Below, piece after piece: positions 10,931-20,018 of a stretch of 39,130 nt of DNA (positions are counted from its first letter, which is position 1; each line of letters starts with the position of its first letter). The notes below the pieces were generated by a model, which worked only from the letters and a program-made list of their open reading frames with translations, was not told the DNA's origin and ran no database searches. A program made the translations under genes and the position numbers. This DNA comes from Candidatus Solibacter sp. (GTDB lineage: Bacteria; Acidobacteriota; Terriglobia; Bryobacterales; Bryobacteraceae). The stretch is from assembly GCA_013822245.1 (NCBI GenBank), contig PNKE01000062.1, forward strand, positions 1-39,130, written 5' to 3'.

Positions 10931-11320
10931 GTGAAATTGAAGATCACACTTGAGAACAAGGTATACGAAGTGGAAGTTGAGGCGACCGAGGCCGAAGCCA
11001 ACAGGCCGATACCGGGCTACATGATCCAGCCCGGCGCGGTGCGCATGACCGGGGCCGCGCCCATGGCGGCGGCGGGCGCGCCGAAGGATGAAGGCAACGT
11101 CGACGAGGCGAAGGTGTGCCGCAGCCCGATCAACGGGATTGTGGTGAAGGTGGCCGCGCAGGAAGGCCAGCAGATCCAGCCCGGCGACACGCTGCTGATA
11201 CTGGAAGCGATGAAGATGGAAACCGCCATCACGGCGCCGAACGCGGGCAAGGTGTTGAAGGTGCGCGTGGGCGCCGGGGACGGCGTCAGCGCGAGCCAGA
11301 TTCTGGTGGACTTTGAATAG
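10931..11320 (+). CDS. Biotin carboxyl carrier protein (transcarboxylase 1.3S subunit)
   Basis: This is a 129-residue stand-alone biotinyl protein that shuttles the carboxyl group between the 12S and 5S active sites. The N-terminus KLKITLENKVYEVEVEA matches the strand that tethers 1.3S to the enzyme. An Ala/Pro/Gly-rich linker follows (about 35-55). The C-terminal biotinyl domain contains EAMKMETAITAP, with Lys95 as the biotinylation site. Propionibacterium 1.3S is 123 residues with the same EAMKMET motif. It starts at a GTG (10931) about ten bases after a GGGGAGAAG ribosome site and lies in tight order with its neighbours. A separate biotin protein ligase must exist elsewhere. Confidence 0.95.
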   Translation: MKLKITLENKVYEVEVEATEAEANRPIPGYMIQPGAVRMTGAAPMAAAGAPKDEGNVDEAKVCRSPINGIVVKVAAQEGQQIQPGDTLLILEAMKMETAITAPNAGKVLKVRVGAGDGVSASQILVDFE

Positions 11321-11338
11321 GGAGGAGCGGCCATAGCC

Positions 11339-11794
11339 ATGAAAGAGGATCTCAGCAAAGTCCCGGGGTTCCAGTTTGTCGACCACATCGCGCTGGCCGT
11401 TCCGCAAGGACAGCTCGAAGCCTATGTGGAGAAGTACAAGAAGCTGGGCTTCGCGGAACTGCACCGCGAGGAAGTCCACGGCAAGCATCAGGTGCGCGAG
11501 GTTCTGCTGCGCATCGGCGCGAGCGAGAATCTGATCCAGCTTCTCGAGCCGCTGTCGGCGGAATCGCCCGTGGCCAAGCAGATTGAAAAGAACGGCGGGC
11601 GCGGCGGGTTTGCCCACATGGCGTTCCGGGTGGGCGACATCCAGGCGGCCTACGCATACATGAAGGAGGCGGGCTTCAACATGACGCAGGAGCCGGGTCC
11701 GGGTTCGCGAGGGACGCAGATTTTCTTCGTCCATCCGAAGGATTTCAGCTACCTGATCGAAGTGGTCCAGGAGGCGCCCGATGCCGGACATTGA
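11339..11794 (+). CDS. mce: Methylmalonyl-CoA epimerase
   Basis: The 151-residue protein of the vicinal oxygen chelate fold interconverts (R)- and (S)-methylmalonyl-CoA, linking transcarboxylase (S form) to the mutase (R form). The four metal ligands of the family are all present: His16 in VDHIALAV, Gln67 in NLIQLLEP, His93 in GFAHMAFRV and Glu141 in YLIEVVQ. FFVHPKDFSYLIE is the usual C-terminal signature. Length is slightly above the typical 135-150. It begins 18 bases after the biotin carrier gene and its 3' end overlaps the mutase small-subunit gene by 14 bases, indicating tight co-expression. Confidence 0.95.
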   Translation: MKEDLSKVPGFQFVDHIALAVPQGQLEAYVEKYKKLGFAELHREEVHGKHQVREVLLRIGASENLIQLLEPLSAESPVAKQIEKNGGRGGFAHMAFRVGDIQAAYAYMKEAGFNMTQEPGPGSRGTQIFFVHPKDFSYLIEVVQEAPDAGH

Positions 11795-13175
11795 CCAGCA
11801 CGATGTGACGCCGCTCAACATCGGCGCCGACTTTCCGCCGGTCTCCACCGGGCAGTGGGAAGCGCTGATCCAGGCCGATCTGAAGGGCGCCGATTACGAC
11901 AAGCGGCTTGTCTGGAAGACCGAGGAAGGCATCGCCGTGCGGCCCTATTACAGGGCCGCCGACGTGTCGCCGCTTGACACGGCGCCGGGCGAGTTTCCGT
12001 TTGTCCGCGGCAAGGCGGGCAGTTGGGAGATCGCCGGGGAAGGCTTCAAGCCGGCCAACGCGGTGGATGTCTCGCGCTTCCATGAGTCCGGCGCGACGGC
12101 GGTCGAGGAACTGGCGTGCGCGATCGCCGAGGGCGTTGACCGGCTGGCGGCGTCATCGGATGCGGCGGCCGAAGCGGCATCGCTGACCTTTGTTTTTTCG
12201 ATCGGCTCGAATTACTTCTTCGAGATCGCCAAGCTGAGGGCGGCGAGGATGATGTGGGCGCAGGCGGTTTCGGCGTTTATGAGCGAGGCCGGCGAGGCGG
12301 CGCGGATGAGGATTCACGCGCGCACGGCGCTGTCCAACAAGTCCATATACGACCCGTATACGAACCTGCTGCGGGTGACCACCGAAGCGCTGGCCGCGGC
12401 CATTGGCGGATGCGATTCGATGGAGGTTGTGCCGGCGCGGTTCTCGGCGAGGATGGCGCGCAACGTTCAACTGATGCTGAAGGAAGAGGCGCATCTCCAT
12501 GCCGTCTCCGATCCGGCGGGCGGGGCGTACTATGTCGAAAAGCTGACCGACACGCTGGCCCGCGACGGCTGGGCGCTGTTCCAGCGGATCGAAGCGCAGG
12601 GCGGTTTCTCGAAGGCCCAGGCGTTCATCGACGCGCGGATCGCCGAAGCCCGCTCGGCGAAGGAAAAAGCGATCGCCACGCGCCGCAAGACGATGGTGGG
12701 CGTCAACAATTATCCGGACACCAAAGAGACGGCGCTGGATGCAGCCGAAGCGCTGGGCGCGCACTGGCGGCAGGCGCGGGCGATTGAAGGCGTCCGGCTG
12801 CGGACCGAGCGCCATGCCAGGGCGGCGGGCAAGACGCCGCGGGTCGAACTGCTCAGGCGCGGCGACCTGAAGATGAAGATGGCGCGGGCGGCGTTCTGCA
12901 TGAACTTCTTCGGCTGCGGCGGTTTCGACATCGTGGAGAGCGAACAACTGGATGCGCAGGCCGATCTGATCGTGCTGTGCTCGTCGGACGGCGAGTATGT
13001 TGAGTTTGCGCGCGACATCGCCGCGCAAACAAAAGTGCCGATTGTTGTCGCGGGCAATCCGAAGGAGCAGATCGAGGAACTGAAAGCGATTGGCGTCGCC
13101 GGATTCGTCCACGTGCTGTCGAACCAGGTGGAAACGCTGGGCCAGTGGCAGGATCGCCTGGGGGTGAATAGCTAA
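11781..13175 (+). CDS. mutA: Methylmalonyl-CoA mutase small (beta-type) subunit, short form
   Basis: The 464-residue product is the non-catalytic partner of the B12-dependent mutase. Recognisable parts are the N-terminal partner-binding segment ([20 protein letters not shown]), the barrel part with [20 protein letters not shown] and [20 protein letters not shown], and a C-terminal B12-like domain with [18 protein letters not shown]. That last domain lacks the DxHxxG cobalamin ligand motif, as expected for a small subunit. The Propionibacterium protein is about 640 residues. Here roughly 150-170 residues of the first half of the barrel are absent: the sequence passes from [15 protein letters not shown] almost directly to [18 protein letters not shown]. 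The frame is continuous, so this is a compact variant rather than a frameshift. It overlaps the epimerase gene by 14 bases. Confidence 0.9.
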   Translation: MPDIDQHDVTPLNIGADFPPVSTGQWEALIQADLKGADYDKRLVWKTEEGIAVRPYYRAADVSPLDTAPGEFPFVRGKAGSWEIAGEGFKPANAVDVSRFHESGATAVEELACAIAEGVDRLAASSDAAAEAASLTFVFSIGSNYFFEIAKLRAARMMWAQAVSAFMSEAGEAARMRIHARTALSNKSIYDPYTNLLRVTTEALAAAIGGCDSMEVVPARFSARMARNVQLMLKEEAHLHAVSDPAGGAYYVEKLTDTLARDGWALFQRIEAQGGFSKAQAFIDARIAEARSAKEKAIATRRKTMVGVNNYPDTKETALDAAEALGAHWRQARAIEGVRLRTERHARAAGKTPRVELLRRGDLKMKMARAAFCMNFFGCGGFDIVESEQLDAQADLIVLCSSDGEYVEFARDIAAQTKVPIVVAGNPKEQIEELKAIGVAGFVHVLSNQVETLGQWQDRLGVNS

Positions 13176-13177
13176 CC

Positions 13178-15310
13178 ATGAGACCCGACTTTTCCAAGAT
13201 TGACTACCGCCCGGCGGCGAAGACGCCGGCGGCGCCGGCTCCGGCCGACAGCGTGTGGAACACGGCCGAGCAGATCAACGTCAAGCCGTGGTACAACGCC
13301 TCGGACCTGGCCGGCATGGAGCACCTGGAATACGCCGCCGGGCTGCCGCCGTTCCTGCGCGGGCCTTACTCGACGATGTATGTGATGCGGCCTTGGACGG
13401 TGCGCCAGTACGCCGGTTTTTCGACGGCCGGGGAGTCCAACGCATTCTACCGCCGCAACCTTGCGGCCGGGCAGAAGGGCCTGTCGGTGGCGTTCGACCT
13501 GGCCACGCACCGCGGCTACGATTCAGACCATGAGCGAGTGAAAGGCGATGTCGGCAAGGCCGGCGTGGCGATCGATTCAGTGGAGGACATGAAGATCCTC
13601 TTCGATCAGATTCCGCTGGATCAGATGTCGGTGTCGATGACCATGAACGGCGCCGTGCTGCCGGTGATGGCGTTCTACATCGTCGCCGCAGAGGAGCAGG
13701 GCGTGGCGGCGGCGAAGCTGACCGGAACCATTCAGAACGACATTCTGAAGGAGTTCATGGTCAGAAACACGTACATCTATCCGCCCACGCCGTCGATGAA
13801 GATTATCGGCGACATCTTCCGGTACTGTTCGGCGAACATGCCGAAGTTCAACTGCATCTCGATCTCGGGCTACCACATGCAGGAAGCCGGGGCGACGGCG
13901 GATATCGAACTTGCCTACACGCTGGCCGACGGGCTGGAATATCTGCGGACGGGCATCAACTCGGGGCTGTCGATCGACGAGTTCGCGCCGCGGCTGAGCT
14001 TCTTCTGGGCGATCGGCATGAACCACTTCATGGAGATCGCCAAGATGCGGGCGGCGCGCATACTGTGGGCGAAGATCGTGAAGACGTTCAATCCGAAGAG
14101 CGACAAGTCGATGGCGCTGCGGACGCATTCGCAGACATCGGGCTGGTCGCTGGCGGCGCAGGACGTTTTCAACAACGTGGTGCGGACGGCTGTCGAGGCC
14201 ATGGCGGCGGCGTTGGGGCACACACAGTCGCTGCACACCAACGCGCTGGACGAAGCCATCGCGCTGCCGACCGACTTTTCGGCGCGCATCGCGCGCAATA
14301 CGCAGATCTATCTGCAGGAGGAGACCGGGATCTGCCGGGCGGTGGATCCGTGGGCAGGGTCCTACTATGTCGAATCGCTGACGCACGAGCTGATGAAGCG
14401 GGCCTGGGCGTTGATCCAGGAGGTGGAGCGGCTCGGCGGCATGACCAAGGCCATCGAGACCGGCCTGCCGAAGATGCGCATCGAGGAGGCGGCGGCCCGG
14501 AGGCAGGCGCGCATCGATTCCTCCCGCGAGACCATCGTCGGGGTGAACAAGTATCATCCGGACCACGAGGATCCGATCGATATTCTGGAAGTGGACAACT
14601 CGGCGGTGCGGGAATCGCAGGTGCGGCGGCTGGCCGAGATCCGGGCAACGCGCAACGAACAGGCTGTGCAGGAAGCGCTGGCCGCGCTGACCCGTTGCGC
14701 CGAAACCGGTGAAGGCAATCTGCTGGAACTCTCCGTGCGGGCGGCCCGGCTTCGTGCCACGCTGGGAGAGATCTCCATGGCGCTTGAAAAACCGTTCGGA
14801 CGCTACCAGGCGGTGAATCGGACGATCTCGGGCGTTTATTCCGCCGAGTCGCAGGCCGATCCCGAATTCCAGGGGGCGCGCAAACTGGCCGACGAGTTCG
14901 CCGCGGCCGAAGGGCGGCGGCCGCGCGTGCTGATCGCCAAGCTGGGCCAGGACGGCCATGACCGGGGCGCGAAGGTGGTGGCCACGGCATTTGCCGACAT
15001 CGGCTTTGACGTCGACGTCGGCCCGCTGTTCCAGACGCCGAAGGAAGCCGCGCGCATGGCGGTTGAGAACGACGTCCATGTTGTCGGCATCTCATCGCTG
15101 GCCGGGGCGCACAAGACGCTGGCGCCGGAAGTGGTGAGCGAGTTGAAGCGGCTGGGCCGCGGCGACATCGCGGTGTTTGTCGGCGGGGTCATCCCGCGGC
15201 AGGATTACGATGCGCTGTATGAAGGCGGCGCCGTCGGAGTGTTCGGACCGGGCAGCGTGATTCCGGTCTGCGCGAAGAAGGTGCTGGAAGTATTGATGGA
15301 AAGAGTGTGA
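13178..15310 (+). CDS. mutB: Methylmalonyl-CoA mutase large (catalytic) subunit
   Basis: The 710-residue adenosylcobalamin enzyme rearranges succinyl-CoA and (R)-methylmalonyl-CoA. The substrate-binding barrel contains [20 protein letters not shown] with Tyr78, the conserved radical-cage tyrosine. It also has [20 protein letters not shown] with His233, which contacts the substrate thioester. [23 protein letters not shown] is another family signature. The C-terminal cobalamin domain has [13 protein letters not shown] with His594, the cobalt ligand, followed by [10 protein letters not shown] and GGVIPRQDY. The length is normal for the family. It starts two bases after the small-subunit stop and overlaps meaB by four bases (GTGA). 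All catalytic motifs are intact. Confidence 0.97.
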   Translation: MRPDFSKIDYRPAAKTPAAPAPADSVWNTAEQINVKPWYNASDLAGMEHLEYAAGLPPFLRGPYSTMYVMRPWTVRQYAGFSTAGESNAFYRRNLAAGQKGLSVAFDLATHRGYDSDHERVKGDVGKAGVAIDSVEDMKILFDQIPLDQMSVSMTMNGAVLPVMAFYIVAAEEQGVAAAKLTGTIQNDILKEFMVRNTYIYPPTPSMKIIGDIFRYCSANMPKFNCISISGYHMQEAGATADIELAYTLADGLEYLRTGINSGLSIDEFAPRLSFFWAIGMNHFMEIAKMRAARILWAKIVKTFNPKSDKSMALRTHSQTSGWSLAAQDVFNNVVRTAVEAMAAALGHTQSLHTNALDEAIALPTDFSARIARNTQIYLQEETGICRAVDPWAGSYYVESLTHELMKRAWALIQEVERLGGMTKAIETGLPKMRIEEAAARRQARIDSSRETIVGVNKYHPDHEDPIDILEVDNSAVRESQVRRLAEIRATRNEQAVQEALAALTRCAETGEGNLLELSVRAARLRATLGEISMALEKPFGRYQAVNRTISGVYSAESQADPEFQGARKLADEFAAAEGRRPRVLIAKLGQDGHDRGAKVVATAFADIGFDVDVGPLFQTPKEAARMAVENDVHVVGISSLAGAHKTLAPEVVSELKRLGRGDIAVFVGGVIPRQDYDALYEGGAVGVFGPGSVIPVCAKKVLEVLMERV

Positions 15311-16356
15311 CGGCGGGGTCAGACAACGTTCGAACGATGACGGCTCCGGCGGCGGTGCGCGCGCGCCGGGGTCGGCTTGCGCCCGCGGACTACATCAAGG
15401 GCGTGCTCGATGGCGACCGCGTGATGCTGGCGCGGGCGATCACGGTGATCGAATCGGAGCTGGCAGCCGATGCGGTTGTGGCCAGGGAGATCCTCGATGG
15501 GGTCATCCACGCGGCGGGCCACGCCAGGCGTGTCGGCATCACGGGCGTGCCGGGGGCAGGGAAGTCCACCTTCATCGATGCGCTGGGCCTGCACATTGTG
15601 AATCAGCGCAAGGAGAATTTGGCGGTACTTTCGGTGGATCCTTCGTCGCCCATCTCGCAAGGATCGATCCTGGGCGACAAGACACGCATGGAGCGGCTCT
15701 CGCAGGAGGAGGCGGCCTTCATCCGGCCGTCGCCGTCGCGCAATCATCTGGGCGGCGTGGCGCGCCGGACGCGCGAGACCATCCTGCTGTGCGAAGCCGC
15801 GGGATTCCGGAATGTTTTTGTGGAAACAGTCGGCGTCGGCCAGTCGGAGACCGCCGTGCGGTCGATGACCGATTTCTTCCTGCTCATCATGATCGCCGGC
15901 GCGGGCGACGAACTGCAGGGGATCAAGCGGGGCATCATCGAGATGACCGACCTGATGGCGGTGAACAAGGCCGATGGCGACAACAAGCTGCGCGCCGAGC
16001 GGGCCCGCGTCGAATACGCCTCGGCGCTGCACCTGTTTCCACCGGCGCCGGAAGGCTGGACCCCGCCGGTTGTGGCGTGTTCGGCGCTGACCGGCGAGGG
16101 CCTGCCCGAGATCTGGAACGCCGTTCTGGAGCACCGGCAGGCGATTGAGTCCAACGGCTACCTCGCCCGCCGCCGCCAGCAGCAGGTTCTCGCGTGGATG
16201 CGCGAACTGATTGCCGACGGGCTGGAAGATTTATTCCGGCAACACCCCGAGGTTCGCGGCCACCTGCCAAGGGTGGAGAAAGACGTTCAACAAGGCCGCA
16301 TGACATCCTTCGGCGCCGCGCAAACCCTGCTGGCGCTGTTTCGAGCCAAGGAGTGA
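15307..16356 (+). CDS. meaB: Methylmalonyl-CoA mutase-associated GTPase MeaB
   Basis: MeaB (ArgK/MMAA family) is a G3E-type GTPase that gates cofactor loading and protects methylmalonyl-CoA mutase from inactivation. The Walker A loop is [10 protein letters not shown]. Other landmarks are [19 protein letters not shown] (switch and Mg region), [19 protein letters not shown], the Walker B-like [12 protein letters not shown] and the base-specificity motif NKAD. The 349-residue reading uses a GTG at 15307 that overlaps the mutB stop (GTGA). An in-frame ATG at 15337 would remove ten residues and is also possible. Position directly after mutB is typical and supports the assignment over an arginine-transport role once proposed for ArgK. 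Confidence 0.95.
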   Translation: MTAGSDNVRTMTAPAAVRARRGRLAPADYIKGVLDGDRVMLARAITVIESELAADAVVAREILDGVIHAAGHARRVGITGVPGAGKSTFIDALGLHIVNQRKENLAVLSVDPSSPISQGSILGDKTRMERLSQEEAAFIRPSPSRNHLGGVARRTRETILLCEAAGFRNVFVETVGVGQSETAVRSMTDFFLLIMIAGAGDELQGIKRGIIEMTDLMAVNKADGDNKLRAERARVEYASALHLFPPAPEGWTPPVVACSALTGEGLPEIWNAVLEHRQAIESNGYLARRRQQQVLAWMRELIADGLEDLFRQHPEVRGHLPRVEKDVQQGRMTSFGAAQTLLALFRAKE

Positions 16357-16365
16357 ATTCATAAT

Positions 16366-17865
16366 ATGTCTTTGCCATTTCCAGTCCTGACCCCTGAAGA
16401 AGCCGCAGCCCAGATTCAGAATAACCAGACGATCGGCTTCTCCGGCTTCACTCCGGCGGGCGCAGCCAAGGCCATCCCGAAGGCTCTGGCCGCCCGCGCC
16501 GAAGCCGAACATGCCATGGGACGGCCGTTCAAGGTGGGCGTGCTGACCGGCGCTTCGACCGGCCCGTCGCTGGACGGCGCGTTGGCTGAAGCCGAGGCCA
16601 TCAGCTTCCGCACGCCGTATCAGTCCAACCCGGTGCTGCGTTCGCAGATCAACAAGGGACAGGTGCGATTCGTCGACATGCACCTGTCGCTGCTGCCGCA
16701 GGTGGCGCGTTACGGTTTCCTTGGGCCCATCCACTGGGCGATCGTCGAGGCGTGCGACGTCACCGCCGGCGGCGGCGTGGTGCTGAGTACGTCGGTCGGC
16801 GCGTCGAACACCTACCTGCGCCTGGCCGACAAGATCCTGATCGAGCTCAACAGGAAGCACCCGCCGACGCTGCTGGGCATGCACGACATCTTCGAGCCAG
16901 CCGACCCGCCGGCGCGCCAGGAGATTCCGATCTTCGGCGTCTCCGACCGTATCGGCGCGGCGATGTGCGTGGTGGACCCGAAAAAGATCGCCGGCATCGT
17001 TTACACCGACCTGGAGGACGAAGCCGGCGGTTTCGAGCCGCCGAACCCGGCCACCGAGAAGATCGGCCAGAACGTAGCCAATTTCTTCGTGGCCGAAATG
17101 CGCGCGGGCCGCATCCCGCCGCGGTTCCTGCCGCTGCAATCCGGCGTCGGCAACGTGGCCAACGCCGTGCTGGCGGCCCTGGGCGACAACGCGGAAGTGC
17201 CGGACTTCGAGATGTACACCGAGGTGCTGCAGGATTCCGTCATTCCGCTGCTTGAATCGGGCCGTTGTTCGTTCGCCTCCACCTGCGCGCTGACGTTGTC
17301 GCCCGCAGTGATGAACCGCGTGACCTCGAACCTCGACTTCTACCGCAAGCTCATTCTCATGAGGCCGCAGGAGATTTCGAACCATCCGGAAGTGGTGCGG
17401 CGGTTGGGCATCCTGTCGCTGAACACGGCCATCGAGATCGACCTCGGCGGCAACGTCAACTCGACGCACGTGATGGGCCGGCAGATGATGAACGGCATCG
17501 GCGGATCGGGCGACTTCACGCGCAACGCGTATATGTCGGTGTTCTCGTGCCCGTCGACGGCCAAGGGCGGCAAGATCTCGGCGATCGTGCCGGTGGTCTC
17601 GCACATGGATCATTCCGAGCATTCGGTCCAGATCGTCGTCACCGAGCAGGGCGTGGCCGACCTGCGCGGCAAGGATCCGCACGAGCGCGCGCAACTGATC
17701 ATCAACAATTGCGCGCATCCGGACTTCCGCCAGCAGTTGCGCCAGTACCTGTCGCTGACCAAGGAAGGCCACGAGCCGATGTCGCTTTCGCTCGGCTACA
17801 GCTTCCACCGCCACTTCCTGCGCAACGGCGACATGCGCAACATCAACTGGGAGGAGTGGCGCTAA
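16366..17865 (+). CDS. Acetyl-CoA hydrolase/transferase family CoA-transferase (probably succinyl-CoA:propionate/acetate)
   Basis: The 499-residue class I CoA-transferase is of the Cat1/ScpC/AarC group. It exchanges CoA between succinate and propionate or acetate through a glutamyl-CoA intermediate. The catalytic Glu286 lies in MYTEVLQDS. The CoA-binding glycine loop is GIGGSGDFTRNA, and VVTEQGVADLRGKDP is the family's C-terminal signature. The length agrees with the family (about 500). AAGGAG at 16348-16353 precedes the ATG at 16366, nine bases after meaB. At the end of this operon it would convert propionyl-CoA plus succinate into propionate plus succinyl-CoA, closing the cycle without spending ATP. 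True acetyl-CoA hydrolase activity cannot be excluded from sequence alone. A hairpin terminator follows. Confidence 0.9.
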   Translation: MSLPFPVLTPEEAAAQIQNNQTIGFSGFTPAGAAKAIPKALAARAEAEHAMGRPFKVGVLTGASTGPSLDGALAEAEAISFRTPYQSNPVLRSQINKGQVRFVDMHLSLLPQVARYGFLGPIHWAIVEACDVTAGGGVVLSTSVGASNTYLRLADKILIELNRKHPPTLLGMHDIFEPADPPARQEIPIFGVSDRIGAAMCVVDPKKIAGIVYTDLEDEAGGFEPPNPATEKIGQNVANFFVAEMRAGRIPPRFLPLQSGVGNVANAVLAALGDNAEVPDFEMYTEVLQDSVIPLLESGRCSFASTCALTLSPAVMNRVTSNLDFYRKLILMRPQEISNHPEVVRRLGILSLNTAIEIDLGGNVNSTHVMGRQMMNGIGGSGDFTRNAYMSVFSCPSTAKGGKISAIVPVVSHMDHSEHSVQIVVTEQGVADLRGKDPHERAQLIINNCAHPDFRQQLRQYLSLTKEGHEPMSLSLGYSFHRHFLRNGDMRNINWEEWR

Positions 17866-17891
17866 GACGGATTCCACGATCCGCGAGCAAA

Positions 17892-17922
17892 CAGGGCGGC
17901 CCCGCGGGAGACCGCCCGTTTT
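17892..17922 (+). terminator. Intrinsic terminator of the propionate operon
   Basis: GGGCGG at 17894-17899 pairs with CCGCCC at 17912-17917, followed by GTTTTC. It sits 28 bases after the CoA-transferase stop. Confidence 0.8.
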
Positions 17923-18205
17923 CAATGTTGGAAAACGGCGTAGTCAAACACGTACGCCCAACTCCGCAACCCGTGGACGATTGTCCGGACGGCGCGCTTG
18001 TTCACCGGCCGGCAAATCGCGGCCGCCGGCGCGCCGCCGAAGGTGATTCCCGTCCTGGCCGCCTCATGTTTGATATCCATGGCCGCGATCCGCCGCCGAT
18101 TGCGGATCATAACCCGCTTCGTGGTTGCAGGCGGCCCTCGGCCCCCGCCGTCTCCGCACCTTCCGTTTGATATATGCTATCGGGACGAGAAGGGAGATCA
18201 CCTCG
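17923..18205 (+). other. Intergenic region before the Gfo/Idh gene
   Basis: No supported gene is seen in this stretch. TATGCT around 18173-18178 within an A/T-rich patch (TTTGATATATGCTAT) is a weak -10 candidate, and AGGGAG at 18191-18196 is the ribosome site for the next gene. A 62-codon minus-strand frame here has no recognisable features. Confidence 0.4.
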
Positions 18206-19606
18206 ATGAGCGAATCCACGAACCCCACCGCGTCTCGGCGCGAGTTTCTTGCCAGGACCACGCGCACGGCGAGCGTTTCGGCGCTGGCCGGCATCGCGCT
18301 GCCCCATGTCCATGCGGCCAGCACCGACACCATCCAGATCGCGCTGGTCGGCTGTGGCGGGCGCGGCACCGGAGCGGCCAACGACGCGCTGAACGTCACC
18401 AACGGGCCGATGAAACTGGTCGCCATGGCCGACGTGGTCCCGGCCAAGATGAACAGCAGCTACGACCGCCTGAAGACGCAGCACGGCGACAAGATCGACG
18501 TCCCACAGGAGCGCCGCTTCCTCAGCTTTGACGCCTACAAACAGGCCATGGATGCGCTCAAACCCGGCGACGTCGTCATCCTCGGCACGCCGCCGGCGTT
18601 CCGCTGGGTGCAGTTCAACTACGCCATCGAAAAGGGTCTCCACTGCTTCATGGAGAAGCCCGTTACCGTCGACGGTCCGACGACGAAACGAATGCTGAAG
18701 CTGGCCGAAGCGGCATCGGCGAAGAATTTGAAGGTGGGCGTCGGGCTGATGGTCCGCCATTGCCGCTCGCGCATCGAACTGCTCAAGCGGATCCAGGACG
18801 GACAGATCGGCGACATCGTCGCCATGCGCGGCTACCGCATGGGCCAGGGCGGCGGCACGGCCGGTCCGCGTCCCGCGGATGAGAGCGAACTGGTTTACCA
18901 GGTCCGGCGCTTCCACGCTTTCCTGTGGCTGAGCGGCGGCGTGTTTTCGGATTACTACATCCACCAGATCGACGAATGCAGCTGGATGAAGGGCGCATGG
19001 CCCGTCGAGGCCCATGCCGTCGGCGGACGGCATTACCGCGGCGAATCGCTGGATCAGAACTTCGATACATATTCGGTCCAATACGTTTATCCCGACGGCA
19101 CGCGGCTGTACTTCGACGGCCGCAACATGAAGGGCGCGCGCGACGAATTCGCCAGCTACGCGCACGGTTCGAAAGGCTCGGCCGTCATCTCGACGCTGTC
19201 GCATGCGCCGGGCATGACGCGCATCTACAAGGGCCACAACATGCCGCGCGTGGACAACCGCAAACAGCTTCCTCTGCCGGCTGACCCGAACCTCGTCTGG
19301 GCCTTCCCGCAACCCGAAAAAAGCCCCTATCAGTGGGAGTGGGACGACCTGACCGACGCCATCCGCCAGGACAAGCCGTATAACGAAGCCAAGCGCGGGG
19401 CCGAGGCGAGTCTGGTGACGTCGATGGGCCGCATGGCCGCGCACACAGGCCGTATCGTGACCTACGACCAGATGCTGAACTGCCCGCACGAGTTCGCGCC
19501 CGATGCCGGCAAACTGACCATGGACGGGCCGTCGCCGCTGCAGGCCGGCCCCGACGGCAAGTACCCGGTGCCTGAGCCGGGCATCAAGATCGACCGCGAA
19601 TACTAA
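18206..19606 (+). CDS. Gfo/Idh/MocA family oxidoreductase with Tat leader
   Basis: The product is 466 residues from the ATG at 18206, nine bases after AGGGAG; an in-frame ATG at 18125 lacks such a site. The leader TASRREFLARTTRTASVSAL is a twin-arginine signal ending near PHVHA. A Rossmann fold follows, with QIALVGCGGRGTGAANDALN (about 40-60) for NAD(P) and a PPAFRWVQFNYAIEKGLHCF segment. The EKPVTVDG motif holds the conserved Lys of the family. The C-terminal alpha/beta domain contains GGVFSDYYIHQIDECSWM, where the His is the expected catalytic residue. Secreted Gfo/Idh enzymes oxidise or rearrange sugars, using tightly bound cofactor; the substrate here is unknown. It appears monocistronic, bounded by a terminator on each side. 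Confidence 0.92.
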   Translation: MSESTNPTASRREFLARTTRTASVSALAGIALPHVHAASTDTIQIALVGCGGRGTGAANDALNVTNGPMKLVAMADVVPAKMNSSYDRLKTQHGDKIDVPQERRFLSFDAYKQAMDALKPGDVVILGTPPAFRWVQFNYAIEKGLHCFMEKPVTVDGPTTKRMLKLAEAASAKNLKVGVGLMVRHCRSRIELLKRIQDGQIGDIVAMRGYRMGQGGGTAGPRPADESELVYQVRRFHAFLWLSGGVFSDYYIHQIDECSWMKGAWPVEAHAVGGRHYRGESLDQNFDTYSVQYVYPDGTRLYFDGRNMKGARDEFASYAHGSKGSAVISTLSHAPGMTRIYKGHNMPRVDNRKQLPLPADPNLVWAFPQPEKSPYQWEWDDLTDAIRQDKPYNEAKRGAEASLVTSMGRMAAHTGRIVTYDQMLNCPHEFAPDAGKLTMDGPSPLQAGPDGKYPVPEPGIKIDREY

Positions 19607-19622
19607 GTCCGGCGTCAATTAC

Positions 19623-19654
19623 AAAGGCGGGCTCCGTTTGGTGCGCCCGCCTTT
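19623..19654 (+). terminator. Intrinsic terminator after the Gfo/Idh gene
   Basis: AAAGGCGGGC at 19623-19632 pairs perfectly over 10 bp with GCCCGCCTTT at 19645-19654 around a 12-base loop. It begins 16 bases after the stop codon. Confidence 0.85.
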
Positions 19655-19656
19655 CT

Positions 19657-19975
19657 ATGGTGTGCCGCCAGAAGCGCGAGGAGGCCGCCGCGGCCGCCGG
19701 GGCGCGCTTCTGGACATGGATCGATGCCTCTCCGCGCCCCTGCAAGGAGACCGAAGAGTGCGCCGCCCAGGTGATCAGCGGCGTCAAGGCCACCCGCATC
19801 GTCACCCCCCGGGAAGCACAGCATCCACCCCGATCACGAAGCGGCCTACGTCACAGGCAACCACGCCGCATTGCCCGCCGCCGCCGGCGGTTGGAAGGGC
19901 GTGCGTTCCATCGTCCATGCCGAAAACGGGGAAGACCAGGAAGCCTTCCAACCCTTGCCCAACCTTCGCACCTGA
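19657..19975 (+). pseudogene. Small gene of unknown family, frameshifted in a C6 run
   Basis: From the ATG at 19657 a frame with strongly G/C-biased third positions runs to about 19810 (WTWIDASPRPCKETEECAAQ, then VISGVKATRIVTP). It then loses coding character. Coding character resumes one base over, at GGG 19811, as GKHSIHPDHEAAYVTGNHAA and later WKGVRSIVHAENGEDQ, and stops at TGA 19973-19975. The join is a run of six C at 19805-19810, so one extra C would explain it. Joined, the product is about 105 residues; I do not recognise the family. It may be a true pseudogene, a sequencing error in a homopolymer, or programmed slippage. No ribosome site is clear, and the start lies right behind the preceding terminator. 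The minus strand also reads partly open, so the call is tentative. Confidence 0.45.
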
Positions 19976-20018
19976 TGTGAGTTCCGCGCTCAATTCGGGC
20001 GGACCGCAAAGGTTTTGG

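Noticed and set aside
9025-11848. Long minus-strand frames (521 and 513 codons) opposite the transcarboxylase genes
   Set aside because: Antisense shadows of clear genes, with His/Arg/Leu-rich composition and no recognisable motifs.
13577-15079. 500-codon minus-strand frame opposite mutB
   Set aside because: Antisense shadow; mutB is unmistakable on the other strand.
17922-18110. 62-codon minus-strand frame in the gap before the Gfo/Idh gene
   Set aside because: No ribosome site, no motif and no neighbour that would support it.
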